From assembly GCA_944474755.1 (NCBI GenBank), contig OX104115.1, positions 36,715,080 through 36,779,079 of the forward strand: a stretch of DNA of 64,000 nt, read 5' to 3'. The position numbers and the translations under genes were made by a program. The stretch is from Limnoperna fortunei. Its lineage: Eukaryota; Mollusca; Bivalvia; Mytilida; Modiolidae. Shown one piece after another: positions 12,001-23,880 of the stretch (the first letter of the stretch is position 1; every line of letters begins with the position of its first letter). Under the pieces are notes generated by a model, which worked only from the letters and a program-made list of their open reading frames with translations, was not told where the DNA came from and made no database searches.

Positions 12001-15000
12001 CATTTTCAAATACAAATTGTTAATGGTTACTAAGCAGAATCAGAATCTGAAATTTTATTGGAATAAAATTAAAACAATTGGATTATCACCAAAACTTATA
12101 TACAAGTACATATATAAATTATCACAAGACCATGACAATATTCCATTAATAAAACATACAATTATTAAAAAAATTCACTTACAGTTAGATTATGATCACG
12201 TGATGATAGTATTATCCTATAATAAACTGACCATTTTACTCATTGCTTGATTTACTCGTTGCTAAGCATGATTTCTTTTTTCTTACTATGTTTTACTTCA
12301 AGTTTGTATTGGGATGTACAGTAAAAAGGTTAAACTTTAATATCAACTCTAGACATGTGGCATTTCAATTTTGTATTTTCTCTATAATGTCCTGACTCCA
12401 TTTAAAGGAATTATCACATATTATTCATAATATTGTACAAGAACTTATAGTGATATAACTATAGTAAGTTTTAAACAAAATTCACTTCAAGGAGTATTTC
12501 TAATAATTCCAACAAGAATTTAGCTAGGGATGGAGGGAGGTTATAATGGCCAATAAAGTAAACTTTATAGACTTATTTCACAAAAAAATCATGTATCATT
12601 TATATCACACTTTAAGTCGTAATAATTCGGCACACCTAATAAGACATTAAAATTTGAACTTATGCCTTCTCAGTACCCAATTTTTTAAAATTTACTTTTA
12701 TAACCTCTAATGTAAAATAAAACAACACTCACCCAAAAACTGTTCTTTAGAGAATTAAAAGTGATAAAACACAACATTAATATCCGCTAACACATATAAA
12801 ACTACTTTTAATAACCTGAAACATTATTACCTGACTCTTTTATAAAATTAATTAAAGCCACAGGTGATTTGCCCCACCCTCTAATTGTTTTATTGTCTTG
12901 ACCAATTTTTATTGGCTACATACTTTAATCAGAACTCTGTATCCTGAATATTACCTTATTAAATATGATTATAATTAAATGAATGATGACATTTAACTTT
13001 TTTTAAATATAAATTATAATAATTTAATGGTAACTAAACAAGTTAGTCTCTATATAAATGAGAATTATATTGAAATTTAGTTTTAGACAGGCAATATTAC
13101 AATATTCAGAATGCAAAAACTGCTAGTCCCACTTAATTTTTAATATAATCTACTGGTACATTCATAATGCTATGCAGCAATTTTAAAGCATTTAAAACAA
13201 AGGATTGTTTTGAAAGTCTTTGAACATAAATAGACTTAAGATTCTGGTTTGTAATTAAAAACTTGTGTCATCAGACAAACTTATGAAGTCTGTTTGTATT
13301 AAACTTTTCTTCAGCTTTATTCGATGAAGCAATTAGTATGTTTGTTTGTTGACAGCTTTCCACATTTCAATATTTATTATTTTAGTGAGATAAAAAGTTC
13401 CATTTTGTAACATATTTCTGCAATGACATCAATAAAATTAATTAGGGAAGGGGCAGTTACACTTTCATAATGGATAGTAACCACCACTTCGTTAATGATA
13501 TAAAACACAGTTTGAAAAGTAAAAATTAATAAAAAGTGTTTGGGAAAGAAAAGAAATTAATATACCAAATTTAATTTAAATGTAATCTTTGAATCTCCCT
13601 GTATAACTTGCTTTCTTTGAAGAAAACAGGTAATTATTTTATTAGACGCAGACTTTATTATGTCTGTCATAAAACTGTTTACATCACACCTCCCATGAAG
13701 AATTTTTTTTATCACATAAGTCATAAATAACAGCAGTGAGCTAAATAAAAGGTAAAAACTGATTATTTTTTTTTAACTCAACAGGTGCAATAAATTATAT
13801 GATTACATTTCCTGTCACTGGGTATTGGATTGCTTTAAAGATTTCGTTGGTTTAAAACATAAAGTTGGGGACCTGGATAATATATGGAGAACAAACATTT
13901 ATGAAAATTTAATATAATGGTTTTTTTTCTACAGACAGTTTTTAAATAAAATTTTATTTACACATGGTATAATTTCCACAAGAGGGGTTAAAAACATATA
14001 TAAGTGCAAGAAATGTGAAAAATTGTGTGATAATCATTAACATGATTAAAATAATCATTTGTTTGTAGTATTTTAATTACTGCTGTCTGCAACATACCAA
14101 AATATTCAAGACTTAAAATAAAGTTCTATGACAAAATTCTGGAAGAAAATCTTAAGAAAGATTACTGATGAAACATTGTTATCTTTGATTTTTATGACCA
14201 GTAAACGAAACAAGTTTTGTAAAAAAATAAAGTGTTGAACAGTTAAATAACTGAAAGGTAATACGAGCAAGAACAGTCTATAGAAACTATAATATAGACT
14301 GTCAATGATCCACGTGAATACAACAAATTTACATATTTTATACCTTGCAGTCAGAGATTTCCAGAGTAACAGAACAGAGAAAATTCCACAGTGCACTTGA
14401 CGATGGTTTCGAAGTTGCTGTATCTTCTGTTATCAGCTTTATTGGTGACCTGCAAGACACTCCTTCCACTAGAGAGAAAGTACGACAACGTATGAAAAAA
14501 AGAATATATAATCAGCAGAACTATGAAAAAACAAAGTAAGTGGTTGAATAATAGATAATTAATAAATGAGTAATTTAAACTTTTTCTTACAATTTTTTCA
14601 ACAAGAACACATTTAATAAAAAAATTATCACGATACTTGTCAATTTTTGCATTTAAACACAATGTTACAAAATACCAAAATATATTGTTTATTACTTACC
14701 CAAAATATCTCCACAGAATCTTAATATGAGTGTACTTTCTGCAGTATTTATATGAAATTTAAACTGTTACCTAAATCCCATCCAGCTATAGATATAAGTC
14801 GAGCACTCTTTCCTTAATGGTGAACTTATAGAAGTCTGTGTAATTAGAATATCATCATTATAATTATAATTGTGCTTATTTAATAACATGGGTGCATTTA
14901 TTACCAGGATTTTTATTTTAAAAATATGTCTTGTTCTCAACACAAAACATTTTGCTCACAAATTCACTGTCGGATTTTACTAATAATATTTCTATTCTTA

Positions 15001-15502
15001 CAGAAGTCTGGCTGTTGAAAATGGCGTTAGTGTTAAGAAGTGCCAATCCGCTGCAGTTAAAAGGTCTTTACAATTTCAACATGTTGTTCCTGAAAAACAA
15101 CCTAGACTTACACCTGAAATAAATCCTCTTCCTAGTATGTCCAGTACATTGACTGATCAGCCAGACCCAGAAACAACTGATAACAGCAGCTGTTCAACAG
15201 AATCTCAGGACAATATGACAGATGGGGGAGTGAAAGTCCAAGTAAATAACACTGTCTGTATTGCCAGATCTAAAACCAGTTGTGATTATGCTAAAGTGAC
15301 AAGCATATGGAAAACTAAAGTGGACATTAGCTACTTTAAGAAAACTACAAAAGGCTTAATACCCTGGATGTTACCAGGAAACAAACCATATACAGATTCC
15401 GTCCACATCAACTCAATTTTTTATTCATTAGGAAATCAGCTAGAATTAAGTGAAACAGATCTTCATGCAATAAAGAACAAACTAAAGGACATCTTTTCCT
15501 GA
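9070..15502 (+). CDS. CACTA partner protein, three exons, function unassigned
   Basis: Plus-strand exons are 9070-9489, 14351-14535 and 15004-15502. Splice sites are CAG|GT, TTGCAG|, AA|GTAAGT and CTTACAG|. Phases agree (0, then 2) and produce one open frame of 367 aa, or 348 aa from the ATG at 9127 (MDYDFNSSP). Seen: a Gln/Asn/Ser-rich N-terminus; a Cys cluster (CKLNCNCC...CSC, about residues 85-107) that could bind zinc; a basic, helical-looking exon-2 product (REKVRQRMKKRIYNQQNYEK); a Ser/Thr-rich acidic linker; and a conserved-looking C-terminal block with IPWMLPGNKPYTDSVHINSI. I do not recognise a domain. Position and divergence from the transposase resemble the accessory TnpA-type gene of plant En/Spm, so subterminal DNA binding is a plausible inference only. 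Confidence 0.75.
9490..14350 (+). other. 4.9-kb first intron of the CACTA partner gene
   Basis: Bounded by CAG|GTAGAT and TTGCAG|TCAG. It is AT-rich and apparently non-coding. It holds a poly-C run (~10067-10079), which is uncommon in such AT-rich DNA, and otherwise only AT-biased spurious ORFs. I saw no clear nested transposon, SINE or RNA gene. Its size explains most of the element's unusual length. Confidence 0.6.
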
Positions 15503-15956
15503 ACTTTGATTTATACTTACATTTTTGTGGTTTATTAATGTTTATTAAGATACAGTCATGTAGATCTACAATGTTATATGTCACATGTGCAGAGCTATAA
15601 CCTAACATTAATAAAGAAAGTAGCATAAGAGTTCTAATGAAGGAGCTCAGCCACTTACATTGTAAACTAGTGTTATGTTAATTAATAATTTCATAGAATC
15701 ATATAACCAAAAAGGGAGATAATTCACCAAACAAGTTAAATGCCATTATTACCTAGGATTGTTTGCAGACATTTTTTAAATACATGAGTCATAGATAGTT
15801 TTATGCTTTATTCAAAAGAAAAGAGTGTCATATCACAGACAGGCTTACACTAAAACAATTAAAATTTATGTTGTGAAAATATTACTTCAAAACAAATAAA
15901 ACATTGCTTATGTATATTCTATATTTAAATATATCAAGCATTGAGTTGTGAAACAT
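15503..15956 (+). other. 3' flank of CACTA partner gene
   Basis: Non-coding AT-rich DNA between the stop codon and the right TIR. It contains AATAAA motifs (for example near 15608 and 15895) that could serve as polyadenylation signals. Confidence 0.45.
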
Positions 15957-16646
15957 ATCAAGACAAGTTGAGACTTGATTAAGACTCATTTAGTCTATTC
16001 AGATTAGTTGAGACTGATTATATTAAGGCTAATTGAGACAGGATGGAGACTTATGCTGCTGTTTAAATGGGTCTAGATGGCTACAGACAAAAACAAACCT
16101 AGTTGTGAACAGGTCACGGATAATTCAGTCTTTTCAGATGGGTCGAGACTGATTCGGACTAGTCGAGATCTGGTCGAGCCCGATTCAGACTAGTTCAGAT
16201 AGGGTCGAGACTGGTTCTATTTTTTAAATTTGTTGAGACTGAGTTAGACTAGGTCGAGATCCAGTTAAGACTTGTTCAGACTTTTCAGACAGGTCAAGAC
16301 TGATTCAGACTGGGTCGAGATAACATTGAGACTTGTTCAGACTTTTCAGACTGGTCAAGACTAATTCAGACTGGGTCGAGATCAGGTCGAGACTTTTTCA
16401 GACTTTTCAGAAAGGTAAAGACTGATTCAGAAGGAGTCGAGATCAGGTCGAGATTTGTTCAGACTTTTCAGACAGGTCAAGACTAGTCGAGACTTGGTCG
16501 AGTATAAATTCAGACCTTTTGAGTAATGTCGAGACTAAGGTCAAGTACAGTTCAGTAAAATTAAGACCAAGTCAGACCAGTTGAGTAAAATTCAGTACAA
16601 GTCAGTACAAAAAGTAACCTTTTCAGACTTTTCCTGTTTTGTAGTG
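15957..16646 (-). repeat. CACTA right TIR with iterated subterminal motifs
   Basis: Reverse complement of 2857-3511, built of GGTCGAGACT, TTCAGACT and GGTCAAGACT units and ending in CTGTTTTGTAGTG. Its inner units (15957-16200) are more diverged than the outer ones, which match the left TIR closely. Confidence 0.9.
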
Positions 16647-19190
16647 TTTGGGATCAGGAAATGTGCGAAAAATGTACTGTCTATTGACCAATCACAAGTC
16701 AGCATTTTTATATGATGTGTAATGAATATAAATATAAGTTCAATCGTTCTACGACTTATCGGTTTGCCACTTAATGGAATCAAGAATAACACAACCTGCA
16801 TTAAATGTGCTTAATATTTAACCTCTAAACAATATTGGTAATTTGAAATTAAAACACATTTTCAATATAAATTAAAATAGGATAGGTCAAGTTAAAGACC
16901 ATTCTGATGCTTACTCTCGTTATATTCAAGTTGAAGCGATTTCACAATATGAACAAGTAAAAAAAGATTCAGAATGTGTTTAAAAAAAGGTAAAAAATAG
17001 GACTTGTGAATAAAATATTGAAACCATGCGAAACATAATACACACTGGTTAAATTTTCAGGTTCTTTATTTGTAGTGGGAATCAACAAAATGACTAAATA
17101 ATATAAAAAAAAATTAAAATAACATAAATATTGGTGCAAGAAAGATAACTAACTTGTTTCATAACAAATATTGTCTGGAAAAAAAAATACATATATAAAT
17201 ATTTCTTATTCTACTTCAATTCACAAGACTTAAAAATAAATTTGTCTTTGCATGTGTGAAAGTGTCTTTGAAAACCACTCGGCTTATAAATATGACTTCA
17301 TTCGGTTATAAATATCACATTACTTGCAAAATAAATATATTGCACATCAAGAAACCCCAAAATATATCAACAAAATTATCACATTGGTTAAGATCAAGTG
17401 CCATGAATTAATAAGCAAAGCAAACAATTAAGCAGCAAATCATTTATTAAAATAACAAAATTACACAATATGCTTACCACTCAAAAAGATGAATAGGATG
17501 GCAGTCAAAACATAAACATATATACTTCTCCATCATGGTTATATCTGAGGCAAAATCATATATCATAAATACTGTGTTCAGCTAATTAAAATATAACATA
17601 CATTCTGAATACGGACAAACACAAAATATCTCAAAGTGCATCATATGTAAGATAAGCTTTTTTTACAATTAAAACTTAGCCATTTAACACATCATTTAAC
17701 TGATTATTAGAAACTGTAGTCACTCATTATACTTTATTATTATTTCTGTATTTACTTTAAGTTATTTATTATTCTATCAATTTATATTCCTAGAGATATG
17801 TTTATCTCAATAAAAAATTGTTTACAATATTAAAATTTACACTTGCAATCAGCTCAGATTCATGTCACAGATTTATTCTCAGATTAATACAAAGCTATTA
17901 GACCATTATCAAGCTGCTCTGTTAAAATATCATAATTATTGGGAATAAGTGAAAAGAAAATGGAAACAAACCTAATTCAGCCCAATATAGTTGAGTTGAA
18001 AGTTTCTCAGAACAAAGCTGTGAAATATTGTTGAAAATCAGTAAGAAACAAAAATGTCTGCCTTTCTCTCTCAAGGTTTTTCAAGAAATGTTCACCAAAA
18101 CAATAGAATTAGAATTTTACCTGCAAAGAATACTTGGAAATCAAAATGACCAATAGACAATGAGACTGTAATAAGTACTAGAATAAAAATAGAACAGATG
18201 CTAAAAATTAATCTTGAACGACCTGATAGTTCTACCCACTGACTCACTTGATTTGTAAACAAAGTTAAATTCAAAAACATTGAATTGTACACATTGTAAC
18301 GCAGATATTTTCAAAAGCCCATTTGAAACTAGAATAATTAAAGTTTGGAAATTTTTAGAACGAATAATCGCACCCTCGGTTTTTGCGATGGTACGAATTT
18401 AATCCAATTACTCGTAATGTAGCAGAGCGGGAGTGAATCACTCAGGGCACTTTGAACAGAAGTTGCATATATAACCAGACGTGGTCAATCTTGATACCTT
18501 CGACAGCGTCACCATTTTTTTCGGTTTCGTGTTTAAAATCGATCATTATTGGTACTTGATGATAGTTATTGCCGTTTTTATTAACCCGCTGTGCGTTGTG
18601 TATTAATTGACATTCGCGACTCTTTTTAATTTCGTTTACTATACATGAAAAACATTGAAAAAAACGAAACTGAATAGCGTGTTGCATCTTTGGACGTAAA
18701 TGTAAATTACTAGATTTTTTACTACGGAATGGTTGTTAATAAAATTAGGTCACATTATCCATATACGGAAAAATTATCACCATAGAATTTTCCACGTGCA
18801 TCTTCAAAAACGAAAACACAATTTCTTCAACAAAGATCAATTACCGTTTATTTCGCAATGTCAGAAGCTCTAATAACTAAAGAATATAGTTTGTATAAAT
18901 AGACCGAAGTTATATTTTTTATTTGCTACATTACGAGCAACAGGACTAACTTCTGCCGTTAATCCGACACATCACAAACAAAGCTTCGTATTATAACGGG
19001 AACAAAGTTTGGCCTAGGATTCTATGGCAGACAAGTGAGTTACATCTAAAACGTATCTTCAATTTACAACAGAATTACAAACTGCAGATCATACACCAGA
19101 TCAGCGCGATTAACATCAACTCACTCTACCATACTCAAAGACAAATGCTCTATAGTTACTTTTAAGGAAAGAAATAAAAACAGAAACAAA
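16647..19190. other. AT-rich intergenic stretch
   Basis: I see no convincing gene. An 81-aa minus-strand ORF (18442-18687, starting MQHAIQFRFFQC) has less AT-biased composition than its surroundings and could be an orphan exon. I do not recognise it and there is no supporting splice structure. Positions 18420-19000 are somewhat richer in GC and CpG than the DNA on either side. Confidence 0.4.
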
Positions 19191-19194
19191 AACG

Positions 19195-19900
19195 CCAACG
19201 AAAATTAATGTCGAAAATAAAAATGGTTTATTTTTCCATTCGTATAACGAATAGGAAACTGAATAACGAAAAGGAAAATGGTACATTATCTCATTCGGAT
19301 AATGAATAGGAAACTGAATGTCGAAAAGTAAAATGGTTAATTTTCCAATTCGAAAAACGCATAAAAAACTAAATAACGAACGGAAAATGCATTTTGAAAT
19401 GAAAAGTATTTCATTTTCCCATTCGCATAACGAACAGGAAACTGAATAACGAACAGGAAAATGAATGTCGAAAAGGAAAATAGTTCATTTTCCCTTTTGA
19501 AAACCGAATAGAATACGGAAAAACGAAAAGGAAAATAAATGTCGAAAAGGAAAATAGTTCATTTTTAAATTTGAATAACAAAGAGGAAACTGAATAACTA
19601 AAAAGAAAAATGAATGTCGAGAAGGAAAATAGTTCATTTCCCCATTTGAAAACCGAATAGAATACGGAATAATGAAAAAGAAAATGAATGTTGCAAAGGA
19701 AAATAGTTCACTTTTCCATTCGAATAGCGAATAGAAAACTAAATAACGAAACGGAAAATGAATGTGGAAAAGGAAAACGAATGTCAAAAAGGATACTGGT
19801 GTCTTTTCCTATTCAAATTACGATAAGGAAAGCGTATGACTAAAAGAAAAAAACATTCTTCTTTTCGAATATCGAAAAGTAAAACACGAAAAGGAAAACA
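19195..19900 (+). repeat. Degenerate purine-rich tandem repeat
   Basis: About 700 bases built from variants of GAATAACGAAAAGGAAAATG, ATGTCGAAAAGGAAAAT and AGTTCATTTTCCCATTCG. The pieces recur at roughly 55-120-base spacing in several orders. The plus strand is strongly purine-rich. The minus-strand ORF 19485-19787 is merely its Phe-rich reverse translation. Confidence 0.75.
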
Positions 19901-20199
19901 ACTTGAGTTACGTCCAGATGCTACATTCGGCCATGAATGTAGTTTAAAAGATAACATCTGATTGAGTCATAAATCTTGGACAGACAAGGTCCGTGGGTTT
20001 TCGTATTCAACTTAAGAATGTTATTAATGTCATTATCGTCACTATTGTCAATATTAAGTTATAAAGACAAAATATTTTTAAAGGTAGAATTTCGTAGTAT
20101 ATACCCATTTTCTGTATGAACCCGGTCAATTGCTATTTTACCAATTGTTCTACCACGCGAACAACGACTTGGTTAGATTCGAAAATGTATATGCATTCT

Positions 20200-20620
20200 C
20201 AAGTCAGGGTTTCTGTGTACCCATGTGTCCTCGAAACCCTGACAAACTTAGCTAGGAAATTCCCTGGCTAGAAGTCACTATTTTGATTGGCTACATCATA
20301 CTTAAATGTAGCCAATTAAAAGCTCGCTTTCATTCACAACTTGGTTAGGGGATATCCCGAAGTCGATTGTAAATAAACCAAACGGATGTGTTGCATAAGA
20401 CATGTGAAAATTAATCTTTTTTGTAAAGTACTCAGTAATGTTAATAGTTAATTATTACCGCGTTATTTATTAGTTGCGTTACGTTTTCTACACACTCAAG
20501 AATGAGTAAGAATGACTACCGCCAAACACTTCTGACTACTTCCAAGCAATTTCATTAGTTGATTCCTATCTAAGTGTTTAAGGGTTTCGTGGACAATGTG
20601 AACACAGAAACCCTGACTTG
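20200..20620. mobile_element. 421-bp MITE with ~41-bp inverted ends
   Basis: The left end, CAAGTCAGGGTTTCTGTGT at 20200, is inverted at the right end, ACACAGAAACCCTGACTTG, ending at 20620. The match continues, imperfectly, to ~41 bases and includes the CGAAACCCT block. There is no ORF inside. I could not define a target-site duplication, so the superfamily is undetermined. Confidence 0.75.
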
Positions 20621-21694
20621 TGAGGATGATCGTCCTGGGGACAAGATCTAACGTCTGAATAGACTACTTTCCACAAGTAAACAAATATACATAATATCGA
20701 TTCGCTTCCGGGAAATTCCAAAACTTCTCAGCCTTACTGCCACTGTTGACACATGTAAATTGAACCAACTTAGAGCAAAATCATACCCTACAGTACAGTC
20801 TTCTGGCTCGTACGGCTTTCTGTGATCCAAATATTCGGGATAGGTATTGAAACAATAGCTATGACAAAAGACAAGTATCCATGATTTTACTTTAGACAAA
20901 CCTGGCAAATAGGAAGCAGAAGGCACAATAGAATGATTTAATATATCGGAAGTAATTAACAATTGACACATTCATTATTTTCAGATATATTAACAAATTT
21001 ATTAACTTACCCTTGGAACTTCAAACTTGATTTGTTTGCCACCGTGAAATAATCTATGCCACGTTTGATTGAAATTAGCTCAAAACGTCCTTGAGAATTA
21101 GATTTTAACACTTTGACATATTTTAACACTTTCCTTGAGCAGGGTGTAGTCATTCATTTGAATTCATTGCATGCGAGCATACTTTGTGATTTAATGTTTA
21201 ATTTGGCCCAGTGTTTCTGGAGAAGATAAACCAATGTGAAAAGTTTACAACGATATCCACTACGATGACGACGGCGAAATACAGACTACAGCGAATGAAT
21301 TTTGATAAGACAATTTCACGTTAAGCCATTTGGTCTGAATCATTATTATGGATATGATGATTATGTGTAAGGGGGAAGGGTGTACCTGGAGGTCTCTCTG
21401 CGAAGTAGGAAAAAAGTAAAGGAAACCGACCGAACAACAAGAGCCGAAAGTAAAGGGAAAATTAATTACAAATACGAATATAGGCAAACATATACAACGC
21501 AAAACAATAAATACAAAAACACAAAAACAGAACAAAACAGAACCCAAACCCAACAAAAAAAAATGAGTGCACTCAAGTGATCCAGACGAGTAAACACTGC
21601 CTGTCTCTAATTAGACATCAGTCGAGTTACTTATTGTTATCTATAGGACAAAATCAAATCCAGGAATAGAAAAGACTACATGTGACTCGAAAAT
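20621..21694. other. Intergenic stretch, no supported gene
   Basis: A 107-aa minus-strand ORF (20648-20971) has reasonable amino-acid composition, with a Cys/Tyr-containing middle (CFNTYPEYLDHRKPYEPED), but matches nothing I know. Positions 21400-21570 are an A-rich low-complexity run. No other structure seen. Confidence 0.35.
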
Positions 21695-22550
21695 GTCCGA
21701 TCGTTTTTTAGAAGTTGACATCTCATAACGATCAATTAAGGCGTGGTGACGACTATAGAACTTCTGGAGAGATAAAATTAACCTTGGTACAACAACAACA
21801 CTTGTTTGTGTTGTTAAGTAATCAAATCAACAGCAGTGAGCGGTCTATAAAATCGGAATACCTAACGCAGGATCTATAATAATGTATAAGTTGTGCCATG
21901 TACACACCTTACGCTGGAGCTGCTAGAATGTTACTATCGATGAAAGGGCAGTGGACAATTGGAACGTTGAAGACATCACCTTTGTCGCCGAGTCCAGTTT
22001 GTAGTTTGCTCGCGTCTATTTCTAGAAATTGGTCAAAGTAAAAGACCGACATAAGTGTATTGGTGGTGTCTTTAATCTGAAGCTCGCTAGGGTATATTGA
22101 ATATAAATAGTCACCAAATTTAGCATTGTTGAGGGACAAAACATCACCGATATAGCGGAATGTAAAATTAAAGGTCTGGGTCAGCGCAGCGTCTTTTCTT
22201 ACTTCTTTAGAAAGCATTTTATGAACTCAGCCTAAAAAAAATACAAAATTAGGTCGGCGGAAGAGGAACACAATTAGTACCCATTTGAATACCAACAGTC
22301 TGTTCAAAACATGTCTTCCAAACATGACTAATATGTTGTCAGTAATAATACCTAACATTTGACAGATTTGGTATTCAGTATAGTTATCATTTGATTTTAA
22401 TAGGACTAAGTAAATTCTGTCATGGCTAATTACCAGGTATTTATATCGTCTTTTTCTGTTTTCTTGAAGAAGCAGCATTTGAGCGTTTGATAAAATCTTT
22501 TCACCTGATTCAAAGCTGCATATGCGTGATGGCCGTGTATAATGTAACAA
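21695..22550 (-). pseudogene. Broken reverse transcriptase fragment
   Basis: The minus strand encodes pieces of a retroelement reverse transcriptase in successive frames. First comes RYKYLVISHDRIYLV...YTEYQICQMLGIITDNI (22550-22230). Then comes TFNFTFRYIGDVLSLNNAKF (22217-21909), the catalytic block in which the expected YIDD reads YIGD, so a catalytic aspartate is lost. A stop codon follows AAPA. Beyond it, GVYMAQLIHYYRSC and SSPRLN-like pieces continue to ~21700 with further stops. The long collinear match with invertebrate RTs containing FRYIDDVLSLNN makes the identification firm. The clade (possibly Penelope-like) is not settled. Clearly inactive. Confidence 0.8.
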
Positions 22551-23449
22551 AAATTATTGTCATAATATATATAATAAAATATCAGAAGTTACAAAAATAT
22601 GAATATAGAAGCGTCGATTTAAGAGAGATAAGTTAAATTGATGATAGTTAAGAGGCCATATCTTTTTAACGTAGACCCCATTACGAGATTTGTTTAGTTT
22701 TAACATATTTTTTTTGTGCAATCAACACGCAGGATCAGACACAAGTAATATGTTTGCGAGACTTGTGTATGATCTATGAAGAAAAAAATCAAAGCGAGTC
22801 ATATATTTCTTTATTAAACTTAGTGAAGACGACACAATTAGATGTTAGAAATGAAGGATTCTGATGATTTATTACAAGAATTCACATCATTATTTAAATT
22901 GCAGTGGTTAATACGGTTTCAATCGTTTAAAAAGAAATTAATTTGTTAATAAAATTTGTTCTGAAAAAAATTGTATGCCACTGTTTTAAAAGATTTTTGC
23001 TTTGAAGATGATATTTCCTTCAAAACATTATGTAGCCTGAAAGCAGAATTGTTTATAATGCTATACACTTTAACGAATATGGGGTAGAGGTTTATGTTAA
23101 AAAAGATAAGAGTTACAAAATCTATTGTTGGGACTGAGAAATATTTTGTACAACTCTCAATAACTAGTTCACATTTTATTTGTAAAACCATCAAAGTAGT
23201 GTAGCTTTAGAGATGGCATTTTTTAAAGCAAATTTTTGGCTATACACACTTCATAGTTGGGTTATCTTTCTTGATACAGCAAACGGCATGTTGTTGATGA
23301 TTTTAATTTATTGAGTAAAAAGATCAAATTATATAAGTATAATCTATTTAATGCAGAACAAACAATTCAGTGACATCGTATTGTAGTTGATTTAAAAAAC
23401 ATAACTGATTTTTATTTATTCTAGTCATAATTGTTCAATTTGCGGGAAT
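22551..23449. other. AT-rich intergenic stretch
   Basis: Nothing recognisable. ORFs here are short, Phe/Ile/Lys-rich and unsupported. Confidence 0.4.
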
Positions 23450-23880
23450 ATGATTGACAAATTCAAATGGGAAAGTAATAAAATCAAAATATCTGCTTGG
23501 AACATTCATGGGGTTGGCAAAAAACTTGAAAATATCATATTTATTAATAGCCTTAAAGTTGAAATAAACATTTTATTAGAAACTTGGATTGTGATACAAG
23601 TAATGTGGATAGAACTGTACAATGATTCAATTCCATTCACAACACAAACAAGCAAGACGAGCTAGACGGAGAATATTGTATAACAAATCCTTACATAAGG
23701 GTTTATCTTATATAAACGATGGATCTATTCCCCCAAATAGAACGTGAATAAATTTGGAGGAAACATTTTTTATGTTAAAAGAAAATAACTTTCTATGTGC
23801 AGTATATGTACCTCGTTTTAACTCCATACATAATAAAAACGATTTTCCGAGTTAGAAAAAATTAATAGCGAGCACAGCTT
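23450..23880 (+). pseudogene. LINE apurinic endonuclease fragment
   Basis: The plus-strand frame reads KISAWNIHGVGKKLENIIF then ILLETWI, the N-terminal signature of APE-type LINE endonucleases (WNIHG...ETW). After a frame change the similarity continues with ARRARRRILYNKSLHKGLSY, NLEETFFMLKENNFLCAVYV and PRFNSIH, with several stops. It is broken. It is on the same strand as, and of similar type to, the LINE pieces at 25200 and 26404, and may be the 5' part of that element. Confidence 0.75.

Larger units (their letters stand above)
2857..16646. mobile_element. Complete CACTA/EnSpm DNA transposon, 13.8 kb
   Basis: The left end starts CACTACAAAACAGGAAAAG at 2857. The right end at 16646 is its reverse complement, finishing ...TTTTGTAGTG. 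The inverted repeat continues for about 650-690 bases with only scattered mismatches in the outer ~330. Both ends are flanked by TTT (2854-2856 and 16647-16649), the 3-bp duplication expected for the CACTA superfamily. Inside are a tnp2-type transposase gene on the minus strand (4043-8129) and a second divergent gene on the plus strand (9070-15502), both with intact, phase-consistent exons. Known family facts: CACTA elements end in CACTA/TAGTG, carry subterminal repeat arrays and often encode a second DNA-binding protein. I infer a recently inserted and possibly autonomous copy. Confidence 0.92.

Noticed and set aside
11996..12250. 84-aa ORF in the partner-gene intron
   Set aside because: AT-driven composition (Ile/Lys/Leu/Tyr-rich), no start context, no family resemblance.
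14351..14662. 103-aa minus-strand ORF
   Set aside because: Antisense to partner-gene exon 2, which is supported by splice sites and phase.
16592..16801. 69-aa minus-strand ORF across the right CACTA end
   Set aside because: Runs from TIR into flanking DNA; a chance frame.
19485..19787. 100-aa Phe/Ser-rich minus-strand ORF
   Set aside because: Translation of the purine-rich tandem repeat; no independent coding evidence.
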